From Dastarcus helophoroides (taxonomy: Eukaryota; Arthropoda; Insecta; Coleoptera; Bothrideridae), in assembly GCA_028583605.1 (NCBI GenBank), contig CM053331.1, positions 2,998,001 through 3,062,000 on the forward strand: a stretch of 64,000 nucleotides of DNA, read 5' to 3'. Of the stretch, positions 11,661 to 25,400 are shown one piece after another (position 1 is the first letter of the stretch; each line of letters begins with the position of its first letter). Both the position numbers and the translations under genes were made by a program. The notes beneath the pieces are model-generated. The model was given only the letters and a program-made list of their open reading frames with translations. It searched no databases and was not told where the DNA came from.

Positions 11661-11664
11661 ATAT

Positions 11665-12999
11665 TGTCATATAGTATTACAGAATTGTGAAAGGCACCAA
11701 AAATGTTATCAGAACGTGAAATTTTTTTCGCAGACTTTCAAATATCATTAGGTTGCTCAAAACATCGGAAACTTTTTTAAAACATCCCTGAAATTTTATC
11801 GGGACATTACAATTAACAAAATATTATGTTGCTCGAAACATTTTCATAACATCCCTGAAATTTTGTCGAAACAATTCAAGTTTTCTTTACACCATTAGGT
11901 TTCGGAAGCTTTTTTAAAATATCTGAAACTCACTAGAAGTATCAGGAGAAACCACAAGCTTTTCCGATAGGTTCAAAAGTTTCTTGAGACATCAGAAACC
12001 GTTTTAAGGCTGTAATAGCTTCTTTAAAACGTTTTAACCTTTCTACAGACTTGTATACATCAAAAGCTTTCTCTTAGTTGCAAAAGTTTTTCAAGGCTTT
12101 ACTTTTTTCAGTATGTGAGACTTTTTAAAGACAGCAGTAACTCTCTTAATTTATTCTAAAATCTCTCAAATATTAGTTGCTTCTTTTGGGTATTAAAACC
12201 ATTTTTGAAAAATCAGAATCATTCTCAATACATCAGAAACTTTTTTAAAACATCCAAAGCTTTTTAAAGGAATCGAAGGCTTTTGTTATGCATTAGAAAC
12301 TTTTTTAAGACGCTAAACGTTTTTTTAAGCATCGAAGATTTTTCTTAGCATCAGAATTTTTATCGAAATGATACGTGAGATCAGAAACTTTTAAGCCGAT
12401 TAAAATTATATAGAAAACATTAAATGTTGACTTATACAATTAAAAAGATTTGAAAGGCATCAAAAATATTATCAAGACTGGAAAGGCTTTTTTGAGACTT
12501 TAGAAGATTTGACAAAATATCACTACACTGCTCAAAACATCAGAAACTTTTCTAAAACATCTCTGAAACTTTGTTAATACATTGAAGCAAGTTAATTATC
12601 ATTATGTTACTCAAAACATTCAAAAACATCTCTAGAACTTTGTCGAGACATTACAAGTTTTTTTAAATTGTTAGGCTTCAGAAGCTTTTTTTAAAATATC
12701 TGAAAAATACTTAAACATCAGACGAAACAAAAAGGTGTGCAGTGTCTTGTTAAATCAAAGGCCTACCCTTGCGTGTCAAAGTTTTTTTCAGGCATTATTT
12801 TTTGCAATATCAGAGAATTTCTTAAAGCAGAAAAAGCTTCCTTGAATTAAAATACAGAACTTGTCTCCTGAAACCAAGAGCAACGTTTGTTGTGTTTTTT
12901 AATATTTTTTAATCTTTCTTGGTTTCAGGAGACAAGTCTTGAAAATAACCAAGGACCAGTCCGTTCTACCAAACTTCCTTAAATTATTTGAAACTGTGT
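11665..12999 (-). repeat. Diverged S1 with a ~765-bp repeat
   Basis: Diverged S1-like words occur (CATCAGAAACTTTTTTAAAAC, GAGACATTACAAG). A long-period repetition links 11,689 (GAAAGGCACCAAAAATGTTA) with 12,452 (GAAAGGCATCAAAAATATTA), 763 bp apart. It contains an E composite at 12,850-12,973. There is no gene. Confidence 0.6.
12850..12973. mobile_element. E element, inverted composite
   Basis: This 124-bp insert has a near-perfect 13-bp direct repeat (CTTCCTTGAATTA at 12,837-12,849; CTTCCTTAAATTA at 12,974-12,986). It reads ACAGAACTTGTCTCCTGAAA, jumps to AGCAACGTTTGTTGTG, then returns through TTTCTTGGTTTCAGGAGAC and GACCAGTCCGTTC. It is therefore an inverted pair of E segments. Confidence 0.8.
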
Positions 13000-15900
13000 T
13001 AAAATATGAGTTGCTCCTATAAAGCATTAAATACAGTTTCCAAAAATCAGGGCCATGTTCGAAACATCAGAAACTTTTTAAGGAAATTAGTAGCTTTCTA
13101 GAGAAATCAGAGGCTTTCTTGAAAAATTTAGCTTTTTGGGAAAATCAGAAGATTCTTTTATGCATCAGAATTGCTTTAAAACGTTTAAGCTTTTAAGAGG
13201 TCTCAGAAGCTTTTTCCAAACATCAGAAACCTTTTATAAATACCAAACCTCATTGCTAAGTCATTTTCCAAATATATAAAGGTAACAAAAAATTTGTAAA
13301 ATATTTAGGCCATCAGAAGCTTTTTGAAGAAATCCAAAGCTTTTTTCAGAAATCAGAAGATTCTTTTATGCATCGCAATTGCTTTAAAACGTTCTAAGCT
13401 TTTAAGATATCTCAACAGCTTTTTTCAGACATCAAAAGCTTTTCATAGATACCAAATCTCATTGCTAAGTCATCAAATGTTTTCTCCAAATATCTAAAGG
13501 CATCGGAAAATTGGTAAAAAATGCGAATTATCATAAGCTTTCTAAAGAAATTAGCTTTTTAGGGAAATCAGAGGATTCTTTTATGCATCAGAATTGCTTT
13601 CAAATATTCTAAGCTTTCAAGAGATCTCAGAAGCTTTTTCAGACATCAGAAACTTTTGATATTTGTAAAAAATTCAAATTATCAAAAGCTTTTTAAAGAT
13701 ATTAGAAGTTTTTGAAAGATATCAGAAGCTTTTTAAAGATATCAAAAGCTTTTTTAGGTAATTAAAAAAAATTTCTAAGCATCATAATTGCGTTACAACT
13801 TTCTAAGCTTTCGACAGAAGTCAGAAGCTTTTTAGACATCAAAAACTTCTTATACATGACAAACTTATCGCTTAGGCATCAAATGTTTTCTCCAAAAATC
13901 TAAAAATTTTTTTAAAAATTATTTGACTCATTAGAAGCTTTCTAAAGAAATGAGAATCTTGTTAGGAATATCAGAAGATTCCTTTAGGTATCAGAGTCGC
14001 TTTGAGACTGTCTAAATATTCAAGAGATCTCAGAAGCTTTTTCAGACAACAAAAACTTTTTATAGATACCAAATCTCATCGCTAAGTCATTAAATGTTTT
14101 CTTTAAATATCCGAAGGCATCAGAAAATTTGTAAAAAATTAAATCATCAAAAACTGTTCTAAAGAAATCAGAAGTTTCTAATGAGATTGAAAAGTTTTTG
14201 GGGAAATCAGAAGATTCTCTTATGCATCAGAATTGCTTTAAAACGTTCAAAGTTTTTAAGAGATCTCAGAACCTTTTCCCAGACATCAGAAACTTTTTAT
14301 AGATACCACATTTCATCGCTAAGTCATCAAATGTTTTTTTCAAATATCTAAAGGCATCAGACAAAAAAAATTGAATCATCAGAAGCTTTCTTAGGAAATC
14401 GAAAGCTTTTTAATGAAATCAGAAGTTTCTTTTTGCCTCAGAATTGCTTTGCAATGGGTTAAGTTTTAAGGGATTTTGGAGGCTTTTTTAGACATCAGAA
14501 ACTTTTTATAGATACCAAATCTTATTTCCAATTTATTAAATAATTTCTTCAATTATCTGAAAGTAACAAAAATTTGTATAAAATTTGAATCATCAGAATC
14601 ATTCTTAAGAAATCAAAAGCTCTTTTGCTTTGAAACGTTTTACGCTTTCGAGAGATCTCAGAAGCTTTCTCCAGACATCAGAAATTTTTTAAAGATATTA
14701 AATCTTATTCCCAATTTATCAAATAATTTCTCCAAATATCTGAAAGTAACAAAAAATTGGTATAAAATTTGAATCTTTAGAAGCATTCTTAAGAAATCAA
14801 AAGCTCTTTTGCTTTGAAACGTTTTACGCGTTCGAGAGATCTCAGAAGCTTTTTCCAGACATCAGAAACTTTTTATAGATACCAAATCTTATTCCCAATT
14901 TATCAAATAATTTCTCCGAATATGTGAAAGCAACAAAAAATTTGTATAAAATTTGAATCATCAGAAGAATTCTTAAGAAATCAAAAGCTCTTTTGCTTTA
15001 AAATGTCTTACGCTTTCGAGAGATCTCAAAAGCTTTTTTTAGACATCAGAAACTTTTTATAGATACCAAATCTTATTTCCAATTTACCAAATAATTTCTC
15101 CAAATATCTTAAAGTAACAAAAAATTGTATAAAATTTGAATCATTAGAAGCATTCTTAAGAAATCAAAAGCTCTTTGCTTTGAAACGTTTTACGCTCTCA
15201 GAAGCTTTTCCCAGACATCAGAAACTTTTTATAGATACAAAACCTTATCGCTAAATTATCAAATTTTTCTTCAAATATCTCAAGGTATCAAAATATTTGT
15301 AATAAATTTAAATGATCAGAAGCTTTTAAAAGATATCAAAAGCTTTTTTGGGAAATTATAAAAATTATTAAGGCACCATAATCGCTTTTAAACGTTTTAA
15401 GATTTCGACAGATCTCAGAAGGTTTTCTAGACATCAGAAACTTCTTATAGATAACAAATTTCATCGGTAAGATTGAAATGTTTTTTTCAAATATCTGAAG
15501 AAAAATTTTTAATAATTTGACTCATGAGAAGCTTTCTAAAGAAATAAGAATCTTTTTTGGAATATCAGAAGATTCTTTTATGCATCAGAATTGCTTTGAG
15601 ACTGTCTAAACATCCGAAAGATCTTAGTAGCTTTTTTCAGACATAAAAAACTTTTTATAGATCTCATCGCTAAGTCATCAAATGTTTTCTCCAAATATCT
15701 AAAGGCATCAGAAAATTAGTAAAAAATTTAATCATCAGAAGTTTTCCAAAAAAATCAGAAGCTTTCTAAGAGATTTAAAAGTTTTTAAAAAATCAAAAAG
15801 AATATTGTATGCATCAGAATGACTTTAAAACGTTTAAAGCTTTTGGGAGATCTCAGAACCTTTTCCCAGACATCAGAAACTTTTAATAGACAGCAAATCT

Positions 15901-18900
15901 TATCGCTAAGACATCAAATGTGTTTTTCAAATATCTAAAGGCATTAAAAAATTTAAATCATCAAAAGCTTTCTAAAAAAAAAAAGAAGCTTTTTAGGGAA
16001 ATCAGAAGTTTATTTATTGCATCAGAATTGCTTTAAAACGATTTGAGCTTTCGAAAGATCTTAGAGGCTTTTTTAGACATCAGAAACTTTTTATAGACCC
16101 CAAATCTCATTCCTTAGTTATCAAATATTTTCTCCAAATATCTGAAAGTAACAAAAAATTTGTATAAAATTTAAATCATTAGAAGCATTCATATGAAATC
16201 AAAAGCTTTTTTGCTTTGAAATATTTTACGCTTTTGAGAGATCTCAGAAGTTTTTCCCAGACATCAGAAACTTTTTATAGATACTAAATCTAATTTCTAA
16301 GTTACAGATTTTTTTTCCAAATATCTGAAGGTTCAAAATATTTCTAACAAGTTTAAATCATCAGAAGCCTATTAAAGATATCAGAAGTTTTTTTAAGAAG
16401 GTAAAAAAAAAGTTTAAGGCATTATAATTGCTTCTTATAAATGACAAATCTTATAGCGAAAACATCAGATGTTTTCTCAAAATATTTAAAGAGAATTTGT
16501 AAATAATTTGACTCATCAGAAGCTTCCCAAGAAAATGAGAATCTTTTTAGGAATATTAGAAGATTCTTTTATGCATTAGAATTGCTTTGAGATTGTCTAA
16601 ACATTCAACAGATCTCAGAAGCTTTTTTTAGACATCAAAAACTTTTTATAGATTCCAAATCTCATTGCTAAGTCATCAAATGTTTACTCCAAATATCTGA
16701 AGGAATCAAAAAATTTGTGAAAAATTTAGTCATCAGAAGCTTTTTAAAGAAATCAGAAGCTTTCTGAGAGATTTAAAAGTTTTTAAAAAATCAGAAGATT
16801 ATTGTATGCATTAGAATGGCTTTAAAACGTTCAAAGCTTTTGGGAGATCTCAGAACCTGTTCCCAGACATCAGAAACTTTTAATAGATAGCAAAACTCAT
16901 CGCTAAGTCATCAAATGTTTTCTTCAAATATCTAAAGGCATTAAGAAATTTAAATCATCAGAAGCTTTATAAAAAATAAGAAGCTTTTTAGGGAAATCAG
17001 AAGTTTCTCTATTACATCAGAATTGCTTTAATACAATTTGAGCTTTAAAGAGATCTTAGAGGCTTCTTTAGACATCAGAAACTTTTTATAGACCCCAAAT
17101 CTCATTCCTAAGTTATCAAATATTTTCTCCAAATATCTGAAAGTAACAAAAAATTTGTATAAAATTTAAATCATCAGAAGCATTCATATAAAATCAAAAG
17201 CTTTTTTGCTTTGAAACATTTTACGCTTTCGAGAGATCTCAGAAGCTTTTCCCAGACATCAGAAACTTTTTATGGATACCAAATCCAATATCTAAGTTAT
17301 CAATTTTTTTTTTCAAATATCTGAAGGTTCAAAATATTTCTAACAAATTTAAATCATCAAAAGCTTTTTAAAGATATTAGAAGTTTTTTTAAGAAGTTAA
17401 AAAAAATGTAAAGGCATTATAATTGCTTTTTATGAATGACAAATCTTACAGCGAAGACATCAGATGTTTCTCAAAATATTTAAAGAGAATTTGTAAATAA
17501 TTTGACTCATCAGAAGCTTCCTAAGGAAATGAGAATCATTTTAGGAATATTAGAAGATTCTCTTATGCATCAGAATTGCTTTGAGATTGTCTAAACATTC
17601 AACAGATCTCAGAAGCTTTTTTTAGACATCAACAACTTTTTATAGATTCCAAATCTCATTGCTAAGTCATCAAATGTTTTCTCCAAATATCTGAAGGAAT
17701 TAAAACATTTGTAAAAAATTTAATCATCAGAAGCTTTTTAAAGAAATCAGAAGCTTTTTAAGAGATTTAAAAGTTTTTAAAAATTCAAAAGATTATTGTA
17801 TGCATTAGAATGGCTTTAAAACCTTCAAAGCTTTTGGGAGATCCCAGAACCTTTTTTCAGACATCAGAAACTTTTTACAGATTTTAAATCTCATTGCTAA
17901 GTCATCAAATGCTTTTTTTAAATATCTGAAGAAATTAAAAAGTTGTAAAAACATTTAAATTATCGGAAGCTTTCCAACGAAATCAGAAGCTTTTTTGGGA
18001 AAGCAGAAAATTCTTTTATGCAACAGACTTGCTTTGAAACGTTCTAAACGTTAAAGAGATTTCAGAAGCTTTTCCCCAAATATCTGAAAGCATCAAAAAA
18101 TTTAAAAAAAAATTTATTCATCAGAAGCTTTCTAAAGAAATTAGAAGCTTTTTAAGGAAGTCAAAAGATTTTTTTATGCTTCAGAATTGCTTTAAGACGT
18201 TCTATGTTTTCGAGAGATCTCAGAAGCTTTTTTGGACATCAGAAACTTTTTATAAATACCAAATCTCATCACTAGGTCATCAAATGTTTTCTTCAAATAT
18301 CTGAAAGCATTAAAAAATTTTTAACAAATTGAATTATCAGAAGCTTTCTAAACAAATCAGAAGCTTTTTTGGGAAATCGGAAAATTCTTTTATGCAACAG
18401 AGTTGCTTTAAAACGTTCAAAGCTTTTGGGAAATCCCAGAACCTTTTTTCAAGCATCAGAAACTTTTTATAGATATCAAATCTCATTGCTAAGTCATCAA
18501 ATGCTTTTTTTAAATATTTGAAGAAATTAAAAAGTTGTAAAGACATTTGAATTATCAGAAGCTTTCCAACGAAATCAGAAGCTATTTTGGGAGATCAGAA
18601 ATTTCTTTTATGCAACAGACTTGCTTGGAAACGGTCTAAACGTTAGAGAGATTTCAAAAGCTTTTCCCCAAATATCTGAAAGTATCAGAAAATTAAAAAA
18701 AAATTTAATCATCAGAAGCTTTCTAAAGAAATAAGAATCTTTTTAGGGATATCAAAAGATTTTTTCATGCTTCAGAATTGCTTTAAGACGTTCAATGTTT
18801 TCGTGAGATCTCAGAAGCTTTTTCAGACATCAAAAACTTTTTATAGAAACTAAATCTTGTCGCTAAGTTACTAAATGTTTTCTCCAAATATCTGAAGGCA

Positions 18901-20990
18901 TCAAAAAATTTGTAAAAAATTTAATCATCAGAAGCTTTCTTATAAAATCAGAAGCTTTCTTAGGACTAAAAAGTTTTCAGAAAAATCAAAGATTCTTTTA
19001 TGCGTCAGAATTGTTTTAAAACGTTCAAAGCTTTTGAAAGATCCCAGAACCTTTTTTCAGACATCCGAAACTTTTTACAAATATTAAGTCTCATTGCTAA
19101 GTCATTAAATGCTTTTTTTAAATATCTGAAGAAATTAAAAAGTTGTAAAAACATTTGAATTATCAGAAGCTTTCCAAAGAAATCAGAAGCTTTTTTGGGA
19201 AATCAGTAAATCCTTTTATGCAACAGATTTGCTTTGAAACGTTCTAAACGTTAAAGAGATTTCAGTAGCTTTTCCCCAAATATCTGAAAGCATCAGAAAA
19301 TTAAAAAAAAAATTTAATCATCAGAAGCTTTCTAAAGAAATTAGAAGCTTTTTAAGGAAGTCAAAAGATTTTTTTATGCTTTAGAACTGCTTTAGGACGT
19401 TCTATGTTTTCGAGAAATCTCAGAAGCTTTTTTGGACATCAGAAACTTTTTATAAATACCAAATCTCATCGCTAGGTCATCAAATGTTTTCTTCAAATAT
19501 CTGAAAGCATTAAAAAATTTGAAAAAAATTGAATTATCAAAAGCTTTCTAAACAAATCAGAAGCTTTTTTGGGAAATCGGAAAATTCTTTAATGCAACAG
19601 AGTTGCTTTAAAACGTTCAAAGCTTTTGGGAGATCCCAGAACCTTTTTTCAGACATCAGAAACTTTTTACAGATTTTAAATCTCATTGCTAAGTCATCAA
19701 ATGCTTTTTTTAAATATCTGAAGAAATTAAAAAGTTGTAAAAACATTTAAATTATCGGAAGCTTTCCAACGAAATCAGAAGCTTTTTTGGGAAAGCAGAA
19801 AATTCTTTTATGCAACAGACTTGCTTTGAAACGTTCTAAACGTTAAAGAGATTTCAGAAGCTTTTCCCCAAATATCTGAAAGCATCAAAAAATTTAAAAA
19901 AAAATTTATTCATCAGAAGCTTTCTAAAGAAATTAGAAGCTTTTTAAGGAAGTCAAAAGATTTTTTTATGCTTTAGAACTGCTTTAAGGACTGTTCTATG
20001 TTTTCGAGAGATCTCAGAAGCTTTTTTGGACATCAGAAACTTTTTATAAATACCAAATCTCATCACTAGGTCATCAAATGTTTTCTTCAAATATCTGAAA
20101 GCATTAAAAAATGTGAAAAAAATTGAATTATTAGAAGCTTTCTAAACAAATCAGAAGCTTTTTTGGGAAATCAAAAAATTCTTTTATGCAACAGAGATGC
20201 TTTAAAACGTTCAAAGCTTTCGAGAGATCCCAGAACCTTTTGTCAGACATCAGAAACTTTTTACAAATATTAAGTCTCATTGTTGAGTCATCAAATGCTT
20301 TTTTTAAATATCTGAAGAAATTAAAAAGTTTTAAAAACATTTAAATTATTAGAAGCTTTCCAAAGAAATAAGAAGCTTTTTTGGGAAATCGGAAAATTCT
20401 TTTATGCAACAGAGTTGCTTTAAAACGTTCAAAGCTTTCGAGAGATCTCAGAAGCTTTTCCCAGACATCAGAAACTTTTTATAAATACCAAACCTCATCG
20501 CTAGGTCATCAAATATTTAAAAATTAAATTATAAAAAGTTTGCTAAAAAAGTTAAAGCTTTTTTGGAAAATCAAAAGATTCTTTTATGCTTTAAAATTGC
20601 TTTAAAACGTTCTAACTTTTCAAAAGATTTCAGAAGCTTCTTTCAGACATCAGATACTTTTTATAGATAAGAAATCTCATCGCTAAGTCACCAAATGCTT
20701 TTTTTAAATATCTGAAGAAATTAAAAAGTTGTAACAACATTTAAATTATCAGAAGCTTTCCAAAGAAATTAGAAGCTTTCCAAAGAAATTAGAAGCTTTT
20801 TTGGGGAATCAAAAAATTCTTTTATGCAACAGACTTGCTTTGAAACGTTCTAAACGTTAGAGAGATCTCAGAAGCTTTTCCCAGACATTAGAAACTTTTT
20901 ATAGGTACGAAATCTCATTGCTTAGTCATCAAATATTTTTTCTAAATATCTGAAGGTATCAGGAAATTAGTAAAAAATTTGCATCTTTAA
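13000..20990 (-). repeat. Satellite S1, right arm (minus orientation)
   Basis: This roughly 8-kb array is the reverse complement of the left arm (ATCAGAAGCTTT, ATACCAAATCTCATCGCTAA, TTTATGCATCAGAATTGC). Three higher-order forms are seen. A 183-184 bp unit has anchors TCTTTTGCTTT at 14,621, 14,805, 14,989 and 15,172. A 995-bp repeat has GCATTCATAT at 16,185 and 17,180, and GACAAATCTTA at 16,443 and 17,438. A repeat of about 592-608 bp has GAAGCTTTCCAA at 17,966, 18,558, 19,166, 19,758 and 20,352. The recurring 69-residue reading frames at 18.3, 19.5 and 20.1 kb are repeat copies, not genes. Confidence 0.9.
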
Positions 20991-22448
20991 AATTGGTTAA
21001 ATTTTCAGGCCGAATTCTAGACGTTCTTTCCTTAACAGAATTGGGTTCAGTGATTTCCTGTCTTTACTTTTTGATATTAAAAGATGCTCGTATTTTTTTT
21101 GAAGAAATTTTTTTGTTTTTAACCAAATTTATAATTTGACTTGTTTTTAGGTGAAAACTCGCTTCGTTACACTTGTACGATTTTCAGGTTGTAGATGTTT
21201 AACTTGTTTACATTTTTATTCTATTGGAGTGTGGAGTTGGCTTTAGATTTTAAATTGGCAAGCCCGATGTGCTTAGCTAACGAGCTCGTTTGAATTTTCG
21301 TATCAAAACTAAATGCATATCAATAGGTGAAGTATACTCCGTGTACCAAAATGATGTTTGTCAGTTTAGTTATGCAAATAGGAATTTCCGTCGACCAATA
21401 ATAGATGGAACAACTGACAATTTACGTTCTGTTTACTTTTAATAATAAGTTTGAACTCCCATAACAGGGGTTGTCAGTATTAATAATTTCATAAATTCAA
21501 ATATATATATTTATTACAGAAATGTCAATATAATTCCAGATCGCTGCAATGTAATTAATAAAGCTTGCGCAGGATGTATATACTGGTCTAATTAGTCCTT
21601 TTTTATTCAATTTCGAGTTACCTAGCTCAAAGCATATGGATTAAATCGGGGAAGAAATTAGGGGTGTGCATCTGTAGTGCAAAGTCGAATCAACATTATT
21701 TGTTTTCAGCTTATGTATTTGAATTTAAATTTCATACCCGCAGAATTTTAATACTATTTTTACCTCGTTTAGGTTCCATGGTCTCTGAACTCGTTAGTAA
21801 TGCTCAAGGTAGAAAGAAATAGAGAGTTATTAAAAGATTTTAACTTGTTTTTTAGTGTGGGTTCGAATTGCACCACATAGACTCTGTTATTTCCTAGTTT
21901 TAAGTTTTCACTTCAGTCGGCAGTCTCCAAGAGTGTCCCGATATATTTTTTACTTCAAATTATCTCGCTGTTTTACTTTTAATCATCTTTTATGACTTGT
22001 GTGTGCAACAAAGTGTACAACAAAATTTTTTCTGACCACTTCAATATTTTATGTATTCTAGCCCCAACACTGGCGATAAATTTTCCAAATTGGCAATATG
22101 AGTGATACAGATAACGGTATGGACGGAATGTAAGCATCAGCTTTGTCTGTGTCTCTAATAGCTTCTCGATTGTTACACTAGTTTGCACTCACAATAGCCC
22201 ACCGCTTGACGTTTTCAGTAAATAAAAGGGTCACGATCCTGGATGAAAACCGACCCCGGTGTGCTGACGCAAAATCAACCATTAAATCGAAGTGCATTCT
22301 CCTGCAAAATGTTCAACAGTCGAACAATTTGAGATGAATTCGTTCGACTGTCATCGGTTGTTACTTGGGGTTATGGGATTTATGATTATAACGGAATAGG
22401 GCGAGAAAATTTTACAATTGTTTCAATCGTAAACTACTGTAAAATGAG
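20991..22448. other. Low-copy sequence, no recognised gene
   Basis: The satellite stops near 20,990. What follows has ordinary complexity, with short reading frames and no recognisable domain. A short inverted pair (GTCGAACAATTTGA / GAATTCGTTCGAC) lies at about 22,318-22,352. It could be intronic or intergenic. Confidence 0.45.
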
Positions 22449-22456
22449 AATTTGAT

Positions 22457-25400
22457 CAGTGGCGGCTCGCGTATAGGCACTGTGGAACTGCAGCACCCCT
22501 AATTTCGCTTACAAGTTTTATCTCAAAATTTTCCGAAGACTCTCTTTTCCTTAAACAATTTTTTGTGGAGATTTTAAATTTTCTGATTTCTTTTTATAGA
22601 AATGTCAAGTTTCTTCTACAAAGTTAAGGGATTTTAGAATCTATTGTAGTTTTTTTTTCCAATTTTTGTAAACATTTTGAGAAAACAATTAAAATTTCAA
22701 AATAAAATCTAAATCTAACTTTTCCTGTATTTTAATATTTTTCTAAAAAAAAAATTAATAGCAAATATTCGAGGTTTTACCTGAAATCTCAATTTCAACT
22801 GTTTCGTATAAAAATTTTGAGTTTCTTCTGGATATTTCGATTTATTTAAGAAAATTTTAATTTTTTCTGCGAAGTTTCCATTTTTCCCAAATATTTTATA
22901 AAAAGGATTCCTATTTTTTTGAAAATTTTGTCCTTAAAATTTCTTCTGGAAATTTCAATCTCTCCAGATTTTTTTGTTCCTTTAATTTGCTTTAAAACTG
23001 TCAAGTGTTTTCACTAAACTTTGACATTTTTTAGCAAAAAACCCTAAAATTTCTATAAAAATGTCTACGTTTTAGAAAAAACTAAGACAATCTTAAGAAA
23101 AAAATTAATTTTTAACTCTTTTCGCATTTCGATATTTTTCTAAAATTAAATAACAACCGAGTCTTGGATTATTTTCGTAAAATTTCAATTTCAACCTTTC
23201 TCTAAAAATATTTTAAATATTTTCTCAAATTTCGATTTTTTCTAAAAAGTTTTGATTTATTTCCCATGAAATTTAAGTTTTTCTCTAAACATTTCATACA
23301 AAGGATATTTTTTTTAGAATTTCTACTTTTGCTGAAGATTTTGTCTTTAAAAAAATTTTTTCTTGTAAAAATTTTGACTTTTCTAATTTGTGTTTTTTTC
23401 AATTTATTTAACATTTCTAATTTGTTTTAGAAATGTTAAGTTTTTCATGAATTGTTAATATTCCTTTTATTTTGTAATTTTAATAAGAAACGGAAAATTT
23501 TAAGTACTAGCTGGCCCTGGCCAACTTCGTACCACCTCAGAAGTAATAAATATTGTGTTAATTCATTAGCTGAATTAAATTTAACATTAAAATATTTAAT
23601 ACGCTCGCACGTTTCTAGGTGAATCCTACGCGAAAAACCGCTAAAACGGGCCCTAATCAAAACAGATACATATTTAGGGTTAGTGTAGGTTGCGGTACAT
23701 TTCTGTCATGTTCCTGTTAAGAATTAGAGATGGCGCTGTACAAGGATTCCTTATAAAATATGTGAATTTTTTCAATATTTTAGTCGTTATTCTGCTATTC
23801 GAGGCAAATCCAACAAGTCAAAGAACATAAAAATCCGTTCAGCCTTTCTGCACTTATAATTAGTGAACTAACACGACATTGCTATATGTATATAGATAAA
23901 TTTAGAAAAAATAAACTTCAAATTTGCATAGAAATAAGAAAACTTCGAGAAAAATGTTAAAACTTGAAGAAAAAATGAACCTTGTAAATTTCAACATTAT
24001 TTGCAATTTCATATTCTCTAAAAAAATTACTAGTACTGTAGGTAGGACCAACGAAAATTCTGAATCGAAAATTCCCATTTTCCTAAAAATGTTAAATTTA
24101 CTCTTAAAATTCTCAACTTCGAATTTCCTTAAGAGCAAATTTTGAAGAAAAAGCAGACAATATTTCTAGGAAAAGTTGAAATTTCCTATTTGTATACAAA
24201 ATTTTTAAAATAAAGAACAATTTAGGAATCACAGAAAAAAACAAATTTTAAAAATAAATTAATTGTCAAAAATATTCTTAAAATTTCGAGTTTTAAAGTG
24301 TGAATTATTGAAATTTTTGAGAAAAAGTCAACATTTCAAGGAAAGTCTCAAAATTTGGAAAATAAAAACAATCCAATCAAAATGTTGCAAAAAAATTAAT
24401 CAACAATTTAATGCTTGAATTCAATATTTTGAGCTTTAAATAAATTTTTTTTCAAAATTTGTTTTAAAGCTGCGCTCAATTTTAAAAATTGAAATTATTG
24501 TTACTAGGAGTAATATTTATTTTAATATGGTAATAAATAAATAGTACATATAATAATAATACTCAAAAGTTTAAATTAAAAAAATATCAGTTCCAAAAAA
24601 TAAAGCCAAAGTTATCAGAAAAGCCGAAAGTGAAATTTTTAATAATTTCGAAATATTCATGGAAAGTCAAATTTCCAAAGGGAAATAAAGATTTAAAAAA
24701 ATTTAACATTTAAAAAAAATGTTAATTTTTAAAATAGTCTATATTTTCAATAACTTTGCGAATGAAAAAAGGCAAAATTTTTGGAAAATATCAACATTTA
24801 AAATGAATTGCAGAATTTTTAATTAAATTTTCAAAGAAGCTGAAATTTTGAATATTGGAGAAAACTCAAAATAATCAAAAAATTCGTAATTATCAAACAG
24901 GATGACATTTTGACAAGAAAAAATTTTGGAAAAAGTAGAAATTTTGAGTACAAATTTAAAATAAAAACTCATTTTTTTAAAAGTTGAAGATTTAATTGGG
25001 AATGCTCGAAAAAAATTGTAAATAATATTTTGAAAAAAGTTCGAACCTTTAAAAAAAAGTCAAGTTTTCATAAAGTTTTCAAAAATTTTGAAAAAAAAGT
25101 CGACGATTTGAAATGGAGTCGAAATTTTTAAAAAAATTCGAAATTTTACGAATTGGTCAAAAAATTCAAAATAAGTTTTTAAGAAATGTCTCACTTAAAA
25201 GAAAAATCAAAATTTTTGAATTAAGGATCGACAGTTTGCAAAGAATGTCAAAATTTTGAAAATAGTTAAAATTCAAAAAATAGTCGAAATATTTAAGTGT
25301 TTCAAAAATTTTTAATTTTGAAAAATGCCTAAAATTTTGAAAAATTCGAACATTTGGAAAAACCGAAATTTTCTACAAGAAAATTTTAGAAAACTGTAGA

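Noticed and set aside
18337..20340. Three similar 69-residue minus-strand reading frames that look like a gene family
   Set aside because: They recur at the ~600-bp period of satellite S1 and are mirrored by plus-strand frames; they are repeat-encoded.
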